From: Rhizobacter sp964253025
GTDB taxonomy: Bacteria; Pseudomonadota; Gammaproteobacteria; Burkholderiales; Burkholderiaceae_C
DNA length: 64,000 bases
Direction of reading: 5' to 3'
Assembly (NCBI RefSeq): GCF_964253025.1
Contig: NZ_CAXUQC020000001.1
Span: forward strand, 1,736,001-1,800,000
Positions 1 through 8,562 of the stretch are shown here, piece by piece (within the stretch, counting starts at the first letter, position 1; every line of letters starts with the position of its first letter). The position numbers were made by a program, and so were the translations under genes. The notes under the pieces are model-generated. The model was not told where the DNA came from and did not search any database. It was given only the letters and a program-made list of their open reading frames with translations.

Positions 1-245
1 CCTACATGGACACCGTGTTGTTGGTCGGGTCCGTCGGCGCGCAGCAGATGGGCGCCATGAAGTGGTACTTCACCGCCGGCGCGGCCTCGGCCAGCGGCCT
101 CTGGTTCACGAGCCTCGGCTACGGCGCCCGCTTGCTGGCGCCCTGGTTCCAGCGGCCGGCCGCGTGGCGCATGCTCGACGCGGTGGTGGCGCTGGTGATG
201 TTCGTGCTCGCCGTGGGCCTCGTGTGGCACACCTTCATCGCTTGA
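1..245 (+). CDS. LysE/ArgO-family amino acid exporter, C-terminal fragment
   Basis: Only the last 81 or so residues are in the window; the frame is open to the left edge (first full codon at base 3), so the gene starts upstream. The visible part begins Tyr-Met-Asp-Thr-Val-Leu-Leu, continues with a Gly-Ser-Val-Gly-Ala-Gln stretch, and has two hydrophobic segments, matching the C-terminal end of LysE/ArgO (YggA) inner-membrane exporters of basic amino acids. The substrate cannot be decided from this fragment. The stop codon lies inside the 3' end of the convergent creA-like gene (11 bp overlap). Confidence 0.75.
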   Translation, partial: YMDTVLLVGSVGAQQMGAMKWYFTAGAASASGLWFTSLGYGARLLAPWFQRPAAWRMLDAVVALVMFVLAVGLVWHTFIA

Positions 246-711
246 CCGGAATCGGCGTGCCGCGCGCCACTGGCACGGCCGACACGGCGTTCTGCGGCGA
301 GCCCTCGATGACGCGCTCCGAGTAGGTGAGGTAGACGAGTGCGTTGCGTCGCGTGTCCACCATGCGCACGACGCGCAGCTTCTTGAAAATCAGGGAAATG
401 CGCTCGCTGAAGACCTCTTCCTGAGCGGGCAGTGGCCCCTCGAAGGAGATGGGCCCCACCTGCCGGCAGGCAATCGACGCTTCCGACTTGTCCTCGGCGA
501 GACCCACCGCCCCCTTGATGCCGCCCGTCTTGGCGCGCGAGACATAGCAGGTGATGCCGCTCACCTTCGGGTCGTCATAGGCATCGACCACGATCTTGTG
601 GTCGGGCCCGATCAGCTTGAAGACGGTGTCCACCTCGCCGATGGACTCGGCCCCCGCGGGCGCAACGAAGCAAACGGACACGGCGGCCATGAGGGCTGCG
701 ACTGATTTCAT
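235..711 (-). CDS. creA: CreA family periplasmic protein
   Basis: A 158-residue protein beginning with a clear Sec signal peptide (Met-Lys, a hydrophobic core, then Ala-Gly-Ala-Glu near residue 22). The mature part carries the CreA-family pattern: a VFKLIGPDHKI-like opening, an IVVDAYDDPKV segment, a conserved Cys followed by Tyr-Val-Ser-Arg-Ala-Lys-Thr-Gly-Gly, and a second Cys near SIACRQVG. CreA is a conserved proteobacterial protein of unknown biochemical role, probably periplasmic. The ATG at 711 was chosen over the longer frame reaching 801 because it has an AAAGG ribosome site 8 bases upstream and starts exactly at the signal peptide. It converges on the exporter gene at the window edge. 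Confidence 0.85.
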   Translation of the reverse strand: MKSVAALMAAVSVCFVAPAGAESIGEVDTVFKLIGPDHKIVVDAYDDPKVSGITCYVSRAKTGGIKGAVGLAEDKSEASIACRQVGPISFEGPLPAQEEVFSERISLIFKKLRVVRMVDTRRNALVYLTYSERVIEGSPQNAVSAVPVARGTPIPVKR

Positions 712-799
712 CAAGGGCACCTTTGCGTTGAATACGAAATGAAGCGTTGCAAACGGAAGGTTACGACAGCACCCCGTTGAGACGACAGAATTCGAGGCC

Positions 800-927
800 A
801 TGTCCTACACACAGGATTTATCGATCCACCTACGATTTGGTTTCCCCGGGGCCGCAGACTCTCTCCCTCCCCAACTACTGCGGTCTCTTCAACGGATGGG
901 CGCCTCACGGCCCCGTCCGTTTTTTTT
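800..927 (+). ncRNA. candidate small RNA ending in an intrinsic terminator
   Basis: The gap between creA and the helicase gene has no convincing protein gene but ends in a strong plus-strand terminator. Upstream of it lies a second inverted repeat, CCGCAG (852-857) with CTGCGG (878-883), around a pyrimidine-rich loop. Both flanking genes are on the minus strand, so a plus-strand terminator here has no known gene to serve. A short independent transcript is the simplest explanation. The 5' end is a guess and no good promoter was found. No known RNA family was recognised. Confidence 0.35.
892..927 (+). terminator. Rho-independent terminator
   Basis: The stem pairs ACGGA..GGG (892-900) with CCC..TCCGT (911-920) and is followed directly by a run of eight T. 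It points away from creA and toward the 3' end of the helicase gene. Confidence 0.6.
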
Positions 928-967
928 ATGCAATTCTTGCAGCGACGCGTCGCACCTCGGTGCCCCT

Positions 968-3052
968 TCATTCCCACATTGACCGGATGCGGGACGCGAC
1001 GTCCACCGCCGGGCCCGAGGCCGTTGCGGATGCTGCCGCTTCATGCCCGCTGTCAGCCGCTTGCGCGCCCACCCAATCGAACTGCTGCGCCACCTCGGGC
1101 GGGATGAAGCGCGTGAGCGCGGCATAGACGTGGCGATCGCCGTGGGCCGATTGCTGCGTGATGTGGAAGCGCTGCGGCACGACGAGGCTCAGCTGCTGCT
1201 TGGCGCGCGTCATGGCGACATACAGCAGGCGGCGCTCTTCCTCGATCTCAGCCGCATGGCCCGTCGCCATGTCCGAAGGGATGCAGCCGTCGACCGCATT
1301 GAGGAGGTACACCGCCTTCCATTCCTGACCCTTGGCCGAGTGGATGGTCGACAGGATGAGGTAGTCCTCGTCGCGATGCGGCACGCCGGCCTCATCGCTC
1401 GTGGCTTCGGGTGGATCAAGCGTCAGTTCGGTCAGGAAACGCTCTCGCGTCGTGTAGCCCGCACCGAGGCGCGTGAGCTGCGCGATGTCCGCCAGCCGCA
1501 CGGTGGCATCCTCGAACAGACGGTCCATCTGTCGCCCATACCAGCCTGCCGCCGTCTCCAGGTCGCGCGGCCACGCGGGCTCGCGACGCAGGGCGGTCCA
1601 CACGTCTCGAAATGCGCTCCACGCCTCACGGGCTGCCGCTGGCGGTGCAAATGCCTGAAGCGCGCTCGTCGGCTCGGTCGCCTGGTCCATCGCGTCGAGC
1701 AGGCGTCGTGCGCTCGCCGGGCCGATGCCCGAGACCAGCTGGGCGACGCGGAAACCCGCCAGGCGGCTGCGCGGGTTCTCGGCCCAGCGCAGGACCGACA
1801 GCAGGTCCTTGACATGAGCCGCTTCAAGGAATTTCAGGCCACCGAACTTCACGAAGGGAATGTGGCGGCGCGTGAGTTCGAGTTCCAGCGGGGCGCTGTG
1901 ATGCGACGCCCGAAACAGCACGGCCTGCGACTTCAGCGTCAGGCCCTGCTCCCGTTGCTCCAGCACGCGGTCGCACACCCATTGCGCCTGGGCCGATTCG
2001 TCGGCCACCGTGACGAGGGCAGGGCGGCTCGATGCCGTCTGATCGGTCCAGAGCCGCTTGGCGAAGCGCTCGGGCGCCAGCGCGATCACCGCGTTCGAAG
2101 CGTCGAGGATGGGCTGCGTCGAGCGGTAGTTGCGCTCCAGTGCGACTACCCGTGCCGGGATCGGAAACTGCTGCGGGAAGTCGAGGATGTTGCGCACGTC
2201 GGCCGCGCGGAACGCGTAGATGGCCTGCGCGTCGTCGCCCACCACCGTGAGTCCGCGGCCGTCGGGCTTGAGCGCGAGGAGGATCCCGGCCTGCAGCCGA
2301 TTGGTGTCCTGGTACTCATCCACGAGGACCTGGTCGAACCCGGCGCCGATGTCGCGGGCCAGGTCCGGGTCGCTCATCATGTGCGACCAGTACAGCAGCA
2401 GGTCGTCATAGTCGAGCACGTGCTGCGCCTGCTTGGCCTGGACATAGCGTTGGAACAGCTGCTTCAGCTCGGCCTCCCACGCCTGGCACCACGGAAAGGT
2501 CTGCTGCAGCACCTCGCCAAGTGGCGCCCGGCTGTTCACCACCCGCGAGTAGATCGACAGGCAGGTGCCCTTGAGTGGAAACCGGTTGCGGGTGGCGGCC
2601 AGGCCGAGCTCCTGGCGCGCGAGCGCCATCAGGTCTTCGCTGTCCGGCCGGTCGAGGATGGTGAAGGTGTCGGGCAAGCCGATGCGCCCGGCGTGCATCC
2701 GGAGCAAGCGCGCGCCGATGGCGTGGAAGGTGCCGGCCCACGGGAACGCTGGCGGGCGCGAGGTGGCGCCATAGCCCAGCGCCTGGTGCAGCACCCGCCC
2801 CACGCGGCGCTCCATCTCGGCTGCGGCGCGCCGGGAAAATGTCAGCATCAGGATGCGTTGCGGATCGCCTCCGGCCAGCACCAGTCGCGCCACCCGCGCC
2901 GCCAGCGTCAGCGTCTTGCCCGACCCGGCCCCTGCAATGACGAGCAAGGCTCGCGGGTCGCCGTCGAGGCCATGCCCGGCCGCTTCACGCTGCGCGTCGT
3001 TGAGTGGGGCGAAGGGGTCGGGCGGTGCGGTAGGCGGGGTTGGGGCGGTCAT
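968..3052 (-). CDS. UvrD/Rep-like ATP-dependent DNA helicase (superfamily 1A)
   Basis: A 694-residue SF1A helicase expected to unwind DNA 3'-5' in repair or replication restart. Motifs are in order: Q-motif LNDAQREAA (residues 17-25), Walker A GAGSGKT (41-47, Lys46), motif II VDEYQDTN, motif III GDDAQAIYAFRAA, motif V STIHSAKGQEW and motif VI YVAMTRAK. It is slightly shorter than typical UvrD/PcrA (about 720 residues), and after motif VI there is only a short tail, so the usual C-terminal RNA-polymerase-binding Tudor-like end appears absent. The start is the ATG at 3052, just before a Pro-rich lead. The gene is divergent from a DUF72 gene across 65 bases containing a LexA-like box, so it is probably SOS-inducible. 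Whether it is the cell's main UvrD or a paralogue cannot be told. Confidence 0.9.
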   Translation of the reverse strand: MTAPTPPTAPPDPFAPLNDAQREAAGHGLDGDPRALLVIAGAGSGKTLTLAARVARLVLAGGDPQRILMLTFSRRAAAEMERRVGRVLHQALGYGATSRPPAFPWAGTFHAIGARLLRMHAGRIGLPDTFTILDRPDSEDLMALARQELGLAATRNRFPLKGTCLSIYSRVVNSRAPLGEVLQQTFPWCQAWEAELKQLFQRYVQAKQAQHVLDYDDLLLYWSHMMSDPDLARDIGAGFDQVLVDEYQDTNRLQAGILLALKPDGRGLTVVGDDAQAIYAFRAADVRNILDFPQQFPIPARVVALERNYRSTQPILDASNAVIALAPERFAKRLWTDQTASSRPALVTVADESAQAQWVCDRVLEQREQGLTLKSQAVLFRASHHSAPLELELTRRHIPFVKFGGLKFLEAAHVKDLLSVLRWAENPRSRLAGFRVAQLVSGIGPASARRLLDAMDQATEPTSALQAFAPPAAAREAWSAFRDVWTALRREPAWPRDLETAAGWYGRQMDRLFEDATVRLADIAQLTRLGAGYTTRERFLTELTLDPPEATSDEAGVPHRDEDYLILSTIHSAKGQEWKAVYLLNAVDGCIPSDMATGHAAEIEEERRLLYVAMTRAKQQLSLVVPQRFHITQQSAHGDRHVYAALTRFIPPEVAQQFDWVGAQAADSGHEAAASATASGPAVDVASRIRSMWE

Positions 3053-3082
3053 GGCATGGCCATCACGAAATCACTGCACCTA

Positions 3083-3102
3083 TACTGTATAGGCATCCAG
3101 CC
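3083..3102. promoter_or_regulatory. LexA (SOS) box in a divergent promoter region
   Basis: The site TACTGTATAGGCATCCAGCC has the CTG-N10-CAG core (CTG 3085-3087, CAG 3098-3100) and a left half identical to the E. coli consensus CTGTATA. From memory it resembles the E. coli uvrD box. It lies 30 bases upstream of the helicase start and 15 bases upstream of the DUF72 start, and overlaps a TATACT (-10-like) sequence at 3081-3086, so a bound repressor would cover both promoters. Confidence 0.6.
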
Positions 3103-3117
3103 AGCCGGGGAAACGCA

Positions 3118-4032
3118 ATGGCCATCCGCATCGGCACCGCCTCCTGGACCGACAAGACGCTCATCGCCTGCGGGCGCTTCTACCCGCGCGGCGCCGGCAC
3201 GGCCGAGGGGCGCCTGCGCCACTATGCCTCGGTGTTCCCGCTCGTCGAACTCGACTCGAGCTACTACGCCATTCCGTCGGCGGCCAATGCCGCCCGGTGG
3301 GCCGAACGCACCCCCGACGGGTTCACCATGAACGTGAAGGCCTTTCGCCTGTTCACCGGGCACCAGACGCCGGTGAATGTGCTTCATGGCGACATCCGCG
3401 CCGCGCTCGGACCGGCCGCGCCTGCCACCTTCTTCTACAAGGACATGCCGCCCGAACTGCGCGATGAACTGTGGCGTCGGTTCATCGACGCACTCGTGCC
3501 GCTGAAAGCCGCCGGCCGCCTGGGGCTCGTGCATTTCCAGTTCCCCCCCTGGGTGCGGGAGAGTCCGGCGGCGCGGGCGCACGTGGCGCACTGCGTCGAG
3601 CGGCTGCAGGGGCACTACGTGAGCGTGGAGTTTCGCCACGCCAGCTGGTTCGCCGAACCCCGCAAGGCGGCCACGCTGGCCTTCGAGCGGGAATTGGGCG
3701 TGGCGCATACCGTGGTCGACGAGCCACAGGGGTTCGACAACAGCGTGCCGGCGGTCTGGGAGCTCACCCACCCCCGCTTCGCCCTGGTGCGGCTGCATGG
3801 TCGCAACGCCGCCACCTGGAACATCCGCGGGGAGGTCGCGGCCTCCGACCGCTTCAACTATGACTACCCGGAAGACGAACTCCGGGGCCTTGCGGTGCCG
3901 ATCCGGCAGTTGTCGCAGAAGGCTGCCTTCACCCACGTGATCTTCAACAACAACATGGAGGACCAGGGCCAGCGCAATGCGCTCACCCTGATGGGCCTTC
4001 TCGGCCTGGGAGGCAACTCTGGTCTATGCTAG
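3118..4032 (+). CDS. DUF72 (YecE-like) family protein
   Basis: A 304-residue protein that opens with IRIGTASWTDK, followed by FYPRG and a VELDSSYYAIPS segment, the signature N-terminus of the DUF72 TIM-barrel family. Later family motifs are HFQFPPWV, YVSVEFRHASW and the C-terminal VIFNNNMEDQGQRNA. The biochemical function of DUF72 proteins is not established. The ATG at 3118 was preferred because the family motif begins at residue 3; a longer frame back to 3040 would run through the LexA-like site. Divergent from, and probably co-regulated with, the UvrD-like helicase. Confidence 0.85.
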   Translation: MAIRIGTASWTDKTLIACGRFYPRGAGTAEGRLRHYASVFPLVELDSSYYAIPSAANAARWAERTPDGFTMNVKAFRLFTGHQTPVNVLHGDIRAALGPAAPATFFYKDMPPELRDELWRRFIDALVPLKAAGRLGLVHFQFPPWVRESPAARAHVAHCVERLQGHYVSVEFRHASWFAEPRKAATLAFERELGVAHTVVDEPQGFDNSVPAVWELTHPRFALVRLHGRNAATWNIRGEVAASDRFNYDYPEDELRGLAVPIRQLSQKAAFTHVIFNNNMEDQGQRNALTLMGLLGLGGNSGLC

Positions 4033-4036
4033 CCGG

Positions 4037-4654
4037 ATGGAAAAAGCCAAGCCCTTCTCGATGATCCGCGAGTTCCACCTCGCGGACTGGTTCACCCTGG
4101 CGAACGCCTTCTGCGGGGTGGGTTCGCTCTTCTCGGTGATGACCTACCTCCAGACCCGCGAAGTCCACCATCTGTACTTCGCCTGCGGCCTGGTGCCGCT
4201 GGCCCTCATCTTCGACGTGCTCGATGGCCGCATCGCCCGCTGGCGGCAGCGCAGCTCGGCCATGGGCCGTGAACTCGATTCCCTGGCCGACGTCATCTCC
4301 TTCGGCGTGGCCCCGGCCGTCATCGCCTATGGTGCCGGCATGCAGGGCTTCTACGACCGCATCATCCTCGTGTTCTTCGTCGCCGCAGGGGTGTCTCGGC
4401 TCGCCCGCTACAACGTCACGGCGGAAGCGCTCTCCGAGGGGGGCGACAAGGTCAAGTACTTCGAAGGCACGCCCATCCCGACGTCCATGCTGCTCGTGGT
4501 CGTGCTGGCCATTGCGGCCTGGCAAGGGGCCCTGGGTGACGCGCTCTGGTTCGGCAGCGTCAAGATCGGGGGCATGACGCTTCATCCTCTCGTGCTCATG
4601 TTCGCGGTCTCGGGCTCGCTGATGGTCAGCCGCATCCGCATTCCCAAGATCTGA
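4037..4654 (+). CDS. pssA: CDP-diacylglycerol--serine O-phosphatidyltransferase
   Basis: A 205-residue integral membrane enzyme of the CDP-alcohol phosphotransferase family. It makes phosphatidylserine from CDP-diacylglycerol and serine, the precursor of phosphatidylethanolamine. The catalytic signature D-G-x2-A-R-x8-G-x3-D-x3-D is intact, from DGRIAR through GRELDSLAD, and is followed by the serine-synthase-type SFGVAPA. Several hydrophobic segments fit the usual fold, and the length is that of the short PssA type. The gene starts 4 bases after the DUF72 stop and is followed closely by two membrane-protein genes, which suggests cotranscription. The symbol is assigned by motif; a different alcohol acceptor is possible but less likely. 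Confidence 0.85.
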   Translation: MEKAKPFSMIREFHLADWFTLANAFCGVGSLFSVMTYLQTREVHHLYFACGLVPLALIFDVLDGRIARWRQRSSAMGRELDSLADVISFGVAPAVIAYGAGMQGFYDRIILVFFVAAGVSRLARYNVTAEALSEGGDKVKYFEGTPIPTSMLLVVVLAIAAWQGALGDALWFGSVKIGGMTLHPLVLMFAVSGSLMVSRIRIPKI

Positions 4655-4667
4655 TCCGCGACGCCTC

Positions 4668-5048
4668 ATGAGCTTCGACAAGATCATCTTCGCGTTCGTC
4701 ATCGTCCTGGCCCTGACGCTCAACTTCGGCTTCGTGGTCGGAGACATCACCGACATCGCCCATCACAACCGCTACGAACTCTTCGCGTCGCTCGTGGTGA
4801 GCCTCATCGCCACGGTGATGAAGTTCGGCGATCGTTCGCAGCTCGGCTCCACCATGCTGGCCACCAGCCTCGTGGCCGACGTGCAGCTGATTGCAGCCGC
4901 ACTGTTCTGGTCGTGGTCGACCCTGGACGGCGCCACGCTCTCGGTGCACGACACCGTGACCGTCGTCTCGCTGGCCATCGGTGCACTGGCGGCCAACGTG
5001 GTGTCGGTGGTCCTGTTGATCGTCGAGACGGCCAGCCTGCGACGATGA
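4668..5048 (+). CDS. small integral membrane protein (DUF6394-like)
   Basis: A 126-residue protein with about three hydrophobic helices (residues about 8-25, 38-52 and 95-120) and a conserved-looking GDITDIAHHNRYELFASLVVS centre. It has no catalytic motif I recognise. It resembles small proteins often encoded just before TrkA/RCK channel-like genes; the DUF6394 label is from memory and uncertain. Its stop codon overlaps the next start (ATGA at 5045-5048), so translation of the two is probably coupled and it may act with the channel-like protein. Confidence 0.65.
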   Translation: MSFDKIIFAFVIVLALTLNFGFVVGDITDIAHHNRYELFASLVVSLIATVMKFGDRSQLGSTMLATSLVADVQLIAAALFWSWSTLDGATLSVHDTVTVVSLAIGALAANVVSVVLLIVETASLRR

Positions 5049-6763
5049 TCGGCGCCGACGGCCGCGCCCAGCGCGGCGTCTTCATCCTCCTGAGGCGGCT
5101 GCGGCTGCCCCTGGTGCTGCTGATCGTCGTCTATGCCGTGGCGATCGTCGGCTTCACGCTCGTGCCGGGCCAGGCCCCCGACGGTTCGCCGTGGCGGATG
5201 GGCTTCTTCCACGCCACCTATTTCGTCAGCTTTCTCGGCACGACCATCGGACTCGGAGAAATCCCGTACCCTTTCTCCGATGCCCAGCGCTTGTGGGCCT
5301 TGCTGTGCATCTACTCCACCGTCCTCTCGTGGCTCTATGCCATCGGGGCGGTGTTCAGCACGCTGCAGGACCCGATGTTCCGGCGCATCCTCCACGAGAA
5401 CCGCATGGCCTCGGGCGTGCGGCGCATCACCGAACCGTTCTACCTGATCTGCGGCTACGACGACTCCGGCACCCTGGTGGCGCGCGAGCTGGCCGAGGGG
5501 GGCGTACGCCTGGCGGTGGTCGACAACGACCTCACCCGCGTCGATGCGGTCGAGGTGGACAACCTGCGCCTGCCGGTGCCGTCCCTGCATGCCGATGCGA
5601 GCGACCCGCGTGCTCTGGCACTGGCCGGGCTCACCTCTCCCTTCTGCGCGGGCGTGGTGGCACTCACGGGCGACGATGGCGTCAACGTCAACGTGGCACT
5701 CGCAGCCCGGCTCATGAACCCGTCGGCCGAGATCATCTGCGCCGCCCGCTGGCATCACAAGCAGCCCGAGATGGCGGCGGTGGGTGCCGACCACATCATC
5801 AACCCGTTCGACACGTTTGCCGAGCGGCTGATCCTGGCCGTGCAGGCGCCCAGCCTGCACATCATCTACGAGGCCCTCACGACGCAGAGCGCCAACGCGA
5901 TGGCCGCGCCGCGCGTGCTGCCGCTCGGGCGCTGGATCGTGTGCGGACATGGTCCGTTCGGCCGGACGGTGCGCCGCCACCTCGAGCGCATCGGCATCGA
6001 GGTGACCGTCATCGAGGAGCACGGGGGCGACGACGTGCCCGAGGGCACCATCGCGGAGTCGCCGACGCGCGGCGACAGCTGGCGCGCCGCCGGCATCGAG
6101 ACTGCCGATGGCGTCGTCATCTGCGGCGTCAAGGACACCGAGAACCTCACCGCCTGCCTGACCGCCCGCAAGCTCAATGCCGAGGTCTTCATCGCGGTCC
6201 GGCAGAACGAACGGCGCAATACGCCGATGTTCAAGACGGCGCCGCTGGACATCAGCGTGCTGTCCGGCTACATCGTGGCCGCGGAGGTGCTGCGCATCAT
6301 CCGGGCCCCGCAGCTGTCCTACTTCATGCGCCTGGCCCGCCAGCAGAAGGAGGACTGGGCCCACGACCTGCTGAGCGCGATGCGCGAGCACATCGGCGAG
6401 GAGACCGTGGAGAGCTGGTCGCTCACGATCGACCCCGACGAGGCCGGTGCCGTGGTGGCCGCCCTTCGCGCCGGACGCACCGTGACGGTGGGCGACCTGA
6501 TGCGCGCGCCGGACAACCGCGGCCTGCGCCTGCGTGCCGTGCCGTTGTTGCTGCAACGCACGCAGGAAAAGGTGCTGCTGCCGGCCGACGAGGAAGTGCT
6601 GGCCGAAGGCGACCGGCTGCTGCTGTGCGGCCGTGCCATCGCCGCCTCGCGCTTGCGGTGGACCGCACGGGACGACACCGTGCTGGCCTACGTCCTCGAC
6701 GGTGTCGATTCGCCGCGGCGCGTGCCGTGGCCGCCATTGCCGGGTCGCAGTCTGAGGGTCTGA
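5045..6763 (+). CDS. RCK/TrkA-type ion channel-like membrane protein with altered pore motif
   Basis: A 572-residue protein laid out like a two-helix potassium channel with a double cytoplasmic RCK gate. TM1 is about residues 22-40, a pore loop follows, TM2 is about 80-100, then two NAD-binding TrkA-N folds start near 118 (YLICGYDDSG) and 297 (IVCGHGPFG), each with a TrkA-C-like tail. In place of the canonical TVGYG selectivity filter the pore loop reads T-I-G-L-G-E (67-72), so conductance or selectivity may differ. The ATG at 5045 was chosen because it overlaps the preceding stop (ATGA) and gives a short basic N-terminus; the frame is open further upstream. It could be a channel or a non-conducting sensor. 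Confidence 0.8.
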   Translation: MIGADGRAQRGVFILLRRLRLPLVLLIVVYAVAIVGFTLVPGQAPDGSPWRMGFFHATYFVSFLGTTIGLGEIPYPFSDAQRLWALLCIYSTVLSWLYAIGAVFSTLQDPMFRRILHENRMASGVRRITEPFYLICGYDDSGTLVARELAEGGVRLAVVDNDLTRVDAVEVDNLRLPVPSLHADASDPRALALAGLTSPFCAGVVALTGDDGVNVNVALAARLMNPSAEIICAARWHHKQPEMAAVGADHIINPFDTFAERLILAVQAPSLHIIYEALTTQSANAMAAPRVLPLGRWIVCGHGPFGRTVRRHLERIGIEVTVIEEHGGDDVPEGTIAESPTRGDSWRAAGIETADGVVICGVKDTENLTACLTARKLNAEVFIAVRQNERRNTPMFKTAPLDISVLSGYIVAAEVLRIIRAPQLSYFMRLARQQKEDWAHDLLSAMREHIGEETVESWSLTIDPDEAGAVVAALRAGRTVTVGDLMRAPDNRGLRLRAVPLLLQRTQEKVLLPADEEVLAEGDRLLLCGRAIAASRLRWTARDDTVLAYVLDGVDSPRRVPWPPLPGRSLRV

Positions 6764-6806
6764 CGACCCGCCCCCCTTGCAAGCCCGGCCTTGCGACAAT
6801 GCGGCC

Positions 6807-7601
6807 ATGGTGCCCCAGTTCCACATTTCCTTCTACCGGTTCGTCCCGTTGCCGGACGCTGCGACAGTCACTCAGTGGCTTCGCGAGTTGACGCTCGGAC
6901 TTACCGGCAGCGTGCTGGTGGCCGGGGAGGGCGTCAATGGCGTGCTGGCCGGGTCGGCGTCGGCGCTGGACGACTTCGAGTCCGCATTCACCGCCGACCC
7001 TCGCTTCGCCGGCCTGGCCTTCCGCCGCACTGCATGCCGGACGCCACCGTTCGCCCGCATCAAGGTGCACCACCGGCCGGAGATCGTCGCCGTGGGCATC
7101 GACGACGCGGTGGCCTCGACCGCCGGCGAGGTGGCCCCTGCCCAGTGGCGCGAACTGCTGGCGCGGGACGACGTGGTCGTGCTCGACAACCGCAATCACT
7201 TCGAGTTCCGCCTGGGGCATTTCGAGCGGGCGCTCGACCCCGGCGTGCGCCACTTCCGCGACTTCCCGGCTTACGTCCTTGCCCATGCGGCCGAATGGCG
7301 GGAGCAAGGCAAGACCGTGGCCATGTACTGTACCGGCGGCATCCGCTGCGAGAAGACCAGCGCCTGGATGAGCGGGCTGGGCCTCGAGGTGCGGCAGCTC
7401 CAGGGGGGCATCCTCAACTACTTCGCCAGCCTGCCTGACGCCGATCGCGACTGGCAGGGCGAGTGCTTCGTGTTCGACAACCGCATCGCGATCGACACGC
7501 GGCTGGCCGAGACCGGCACCACCGCCGAGCGGGTCTACGGAGACGACCCGGACGAGGCCTGGCGCCTCGAGCGGGCGCGCCGCCTGGATGCCGCAGGCTG
7601 A
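6807..7601 (+). CDS. trhO: oxygen-dependent tRNA uridine(34) hydroxylase (rhodanese-fold, YceA/TrhO)
   Basis: A 264-residue protein of the YceA/TrhO family, which hydroxylates U34 of certain tRNAs as the first step toward 5-methoxyuridine or cmo5U. The N-terminal acylphosphatase-like part (about residues 1-90) carries GEGVNGVLAG. The central rhodanese domain has DNRNHFEFRLGHF and the active-site loop YCTGGIRCEK with the key Cys at residue 175. The ATG at 6807 fits the family start; the frame opens earlier at 6777. The gene overlaps the downstream pseudouridine synthase by 14 bases, so two RNA-modification genes are probably cotranslated. Confidence 0.85.
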   Translation: MVPQFHISFYRFVPLPDAATVTQWLRELTLGLTGSVLVAGEGVNGVLAGSASALDDFESAFTADPRFAGLAFRRTACRTPPFARIKVHHRPEIVAVGIDDAVASTAGEVAPAQWRELLARDDVVVLDNRNHFEFRLGHFERALDPGVRHFRDFPAYVLAHAAEWREQGKTVAMYCTGGIRCEKTSAWMSGLGLEVRQLQGGILNYFASLPDADRDWQGECFVFDNRIAIDTRLAETGTTAERVYGDDPDEAWRLERARRLDAAG

Positions 7602-8562
7602 TCCACGGGCGGCCCTCCCCACGCTCGACGGCGTGGGGCCCAGCTGCGTCGGCGTGAGCGCGGGTCCCTGGCGAACGGTGCTGGCGTTCCTGTCGGCGCG
7701 GTTTCCCGCGGTACCCGAGAACGACTGGCGGCAGCGTGTGGCCCAGGGCCGCGTACGTGCGGAGGACGGGCGTGCGGTGACCGCTGACGAGGCGTGCGGC
7801 GCGCATCGCCGGCTCTACTACTACCGCGAGATCGCTGACGAGCACCGGGTTCCCTTCGAAGCGCGCGTCCTGTTCCAGGATGCCCACCTCGTGGTCGCCG
7901 ACAAACCTCATTTCCTGCCCGTCACGCCGGGCGGGCGCCACCTGCAGGAGACGCTGCTCGTGCGGCTCAAGCGAGCGCTCGGCATCGAGACCTTGTCACC
8001 GCTGCACCGTCTGGACCGTGAAACCGCCGGCCTCGTGCTGCTGAGCGTGCGCCCGGAGGACCGCGCGGCCTACCACCGCCTGTTCCGCGACCGTGCCGTG
8101 GACAAGGAGTACGAAGCCGTGGCCGCTGCCCGTTCCTCGTTGTCGGGCGCCTTGGTGCGGCGCAGCCGGCTGGTGGAGTCGGCTGCGTCCTTCATGCAGA
8201 TGTGCGAGGTGCCCGGCCCGCCGAACGCGGTGACCTTCATCGAGCGCATCGGCCTCCGTGGAGACGGCCTGGCCCACTATCGGCTTCGCCCCGAGACCGG
8301 TCAGCGTCACCAGTTGAGGGTGCACATGGCGGCTCTCGGGGCACCGATCGTCGGGGACACCCTCTACCCCGTCCTGCAGCCGGACCTCTCACCCGGCGCG
8401 CTCCCGTCGTACGACCGACCGCTGCAGCTGCTGTCACGCCGCATCGCCTTCACCGACCCGGTGACCGGCGAGCCACGTGCCTTTGAAAGCCGCCTTGCGC
8501 TGTCGGCCGTCGGGATTGGGCATGATGTCGCGTCTGACGAAGGAGGTACCCGTGACGATTGA
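7588..8562 (+). CDS. RluA-family pseudouridine synthase
   Basis: A 324-residue RNA pseudouridine synthase. The RluA signature HRLDRETAGL is intact with the catalytic Asp at residue 143, and the C-terminal GRPETGQRHQLR-like box (here RPETGQRHQLRVHM) is present. An N-terminal S4-like region may be present but is weak. The target base cannot be assigned from sequence; 23S rRNA or tRNA are both possible. It starts inside the trhO 3' end and its own end overlaps the beta-lactamase start by 11 bases. Confidence 0.85.
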   Translation: MPQADPRAALPTLDGVGPSCVGVSAGPWRTVLAFLSARFPAVPENDWRQRVAQGRVRAEDGRAVTADEACGAHRRLYYYREIADEHRVPFEARVLFQDAHLVVADKPHFLPVTPGGRHLQETLLVRLKRALGIETLSPLHRLDRETAGLVLLSVRPEDRAAYHRLFRDRAVDKEYEAVAAARSSLSGALVRRSRLVESAASFMQMCEVPGPPNAVTFIERIGLRGDGLAHYRLRPETGQRHQLRVHMAALGAPIVGDTLYPVLQPDLSPGALPSYDRPLQLLSRRIAFTDPVTGEPRAFESRLALSAVGIGHDVASDEGGTRDD

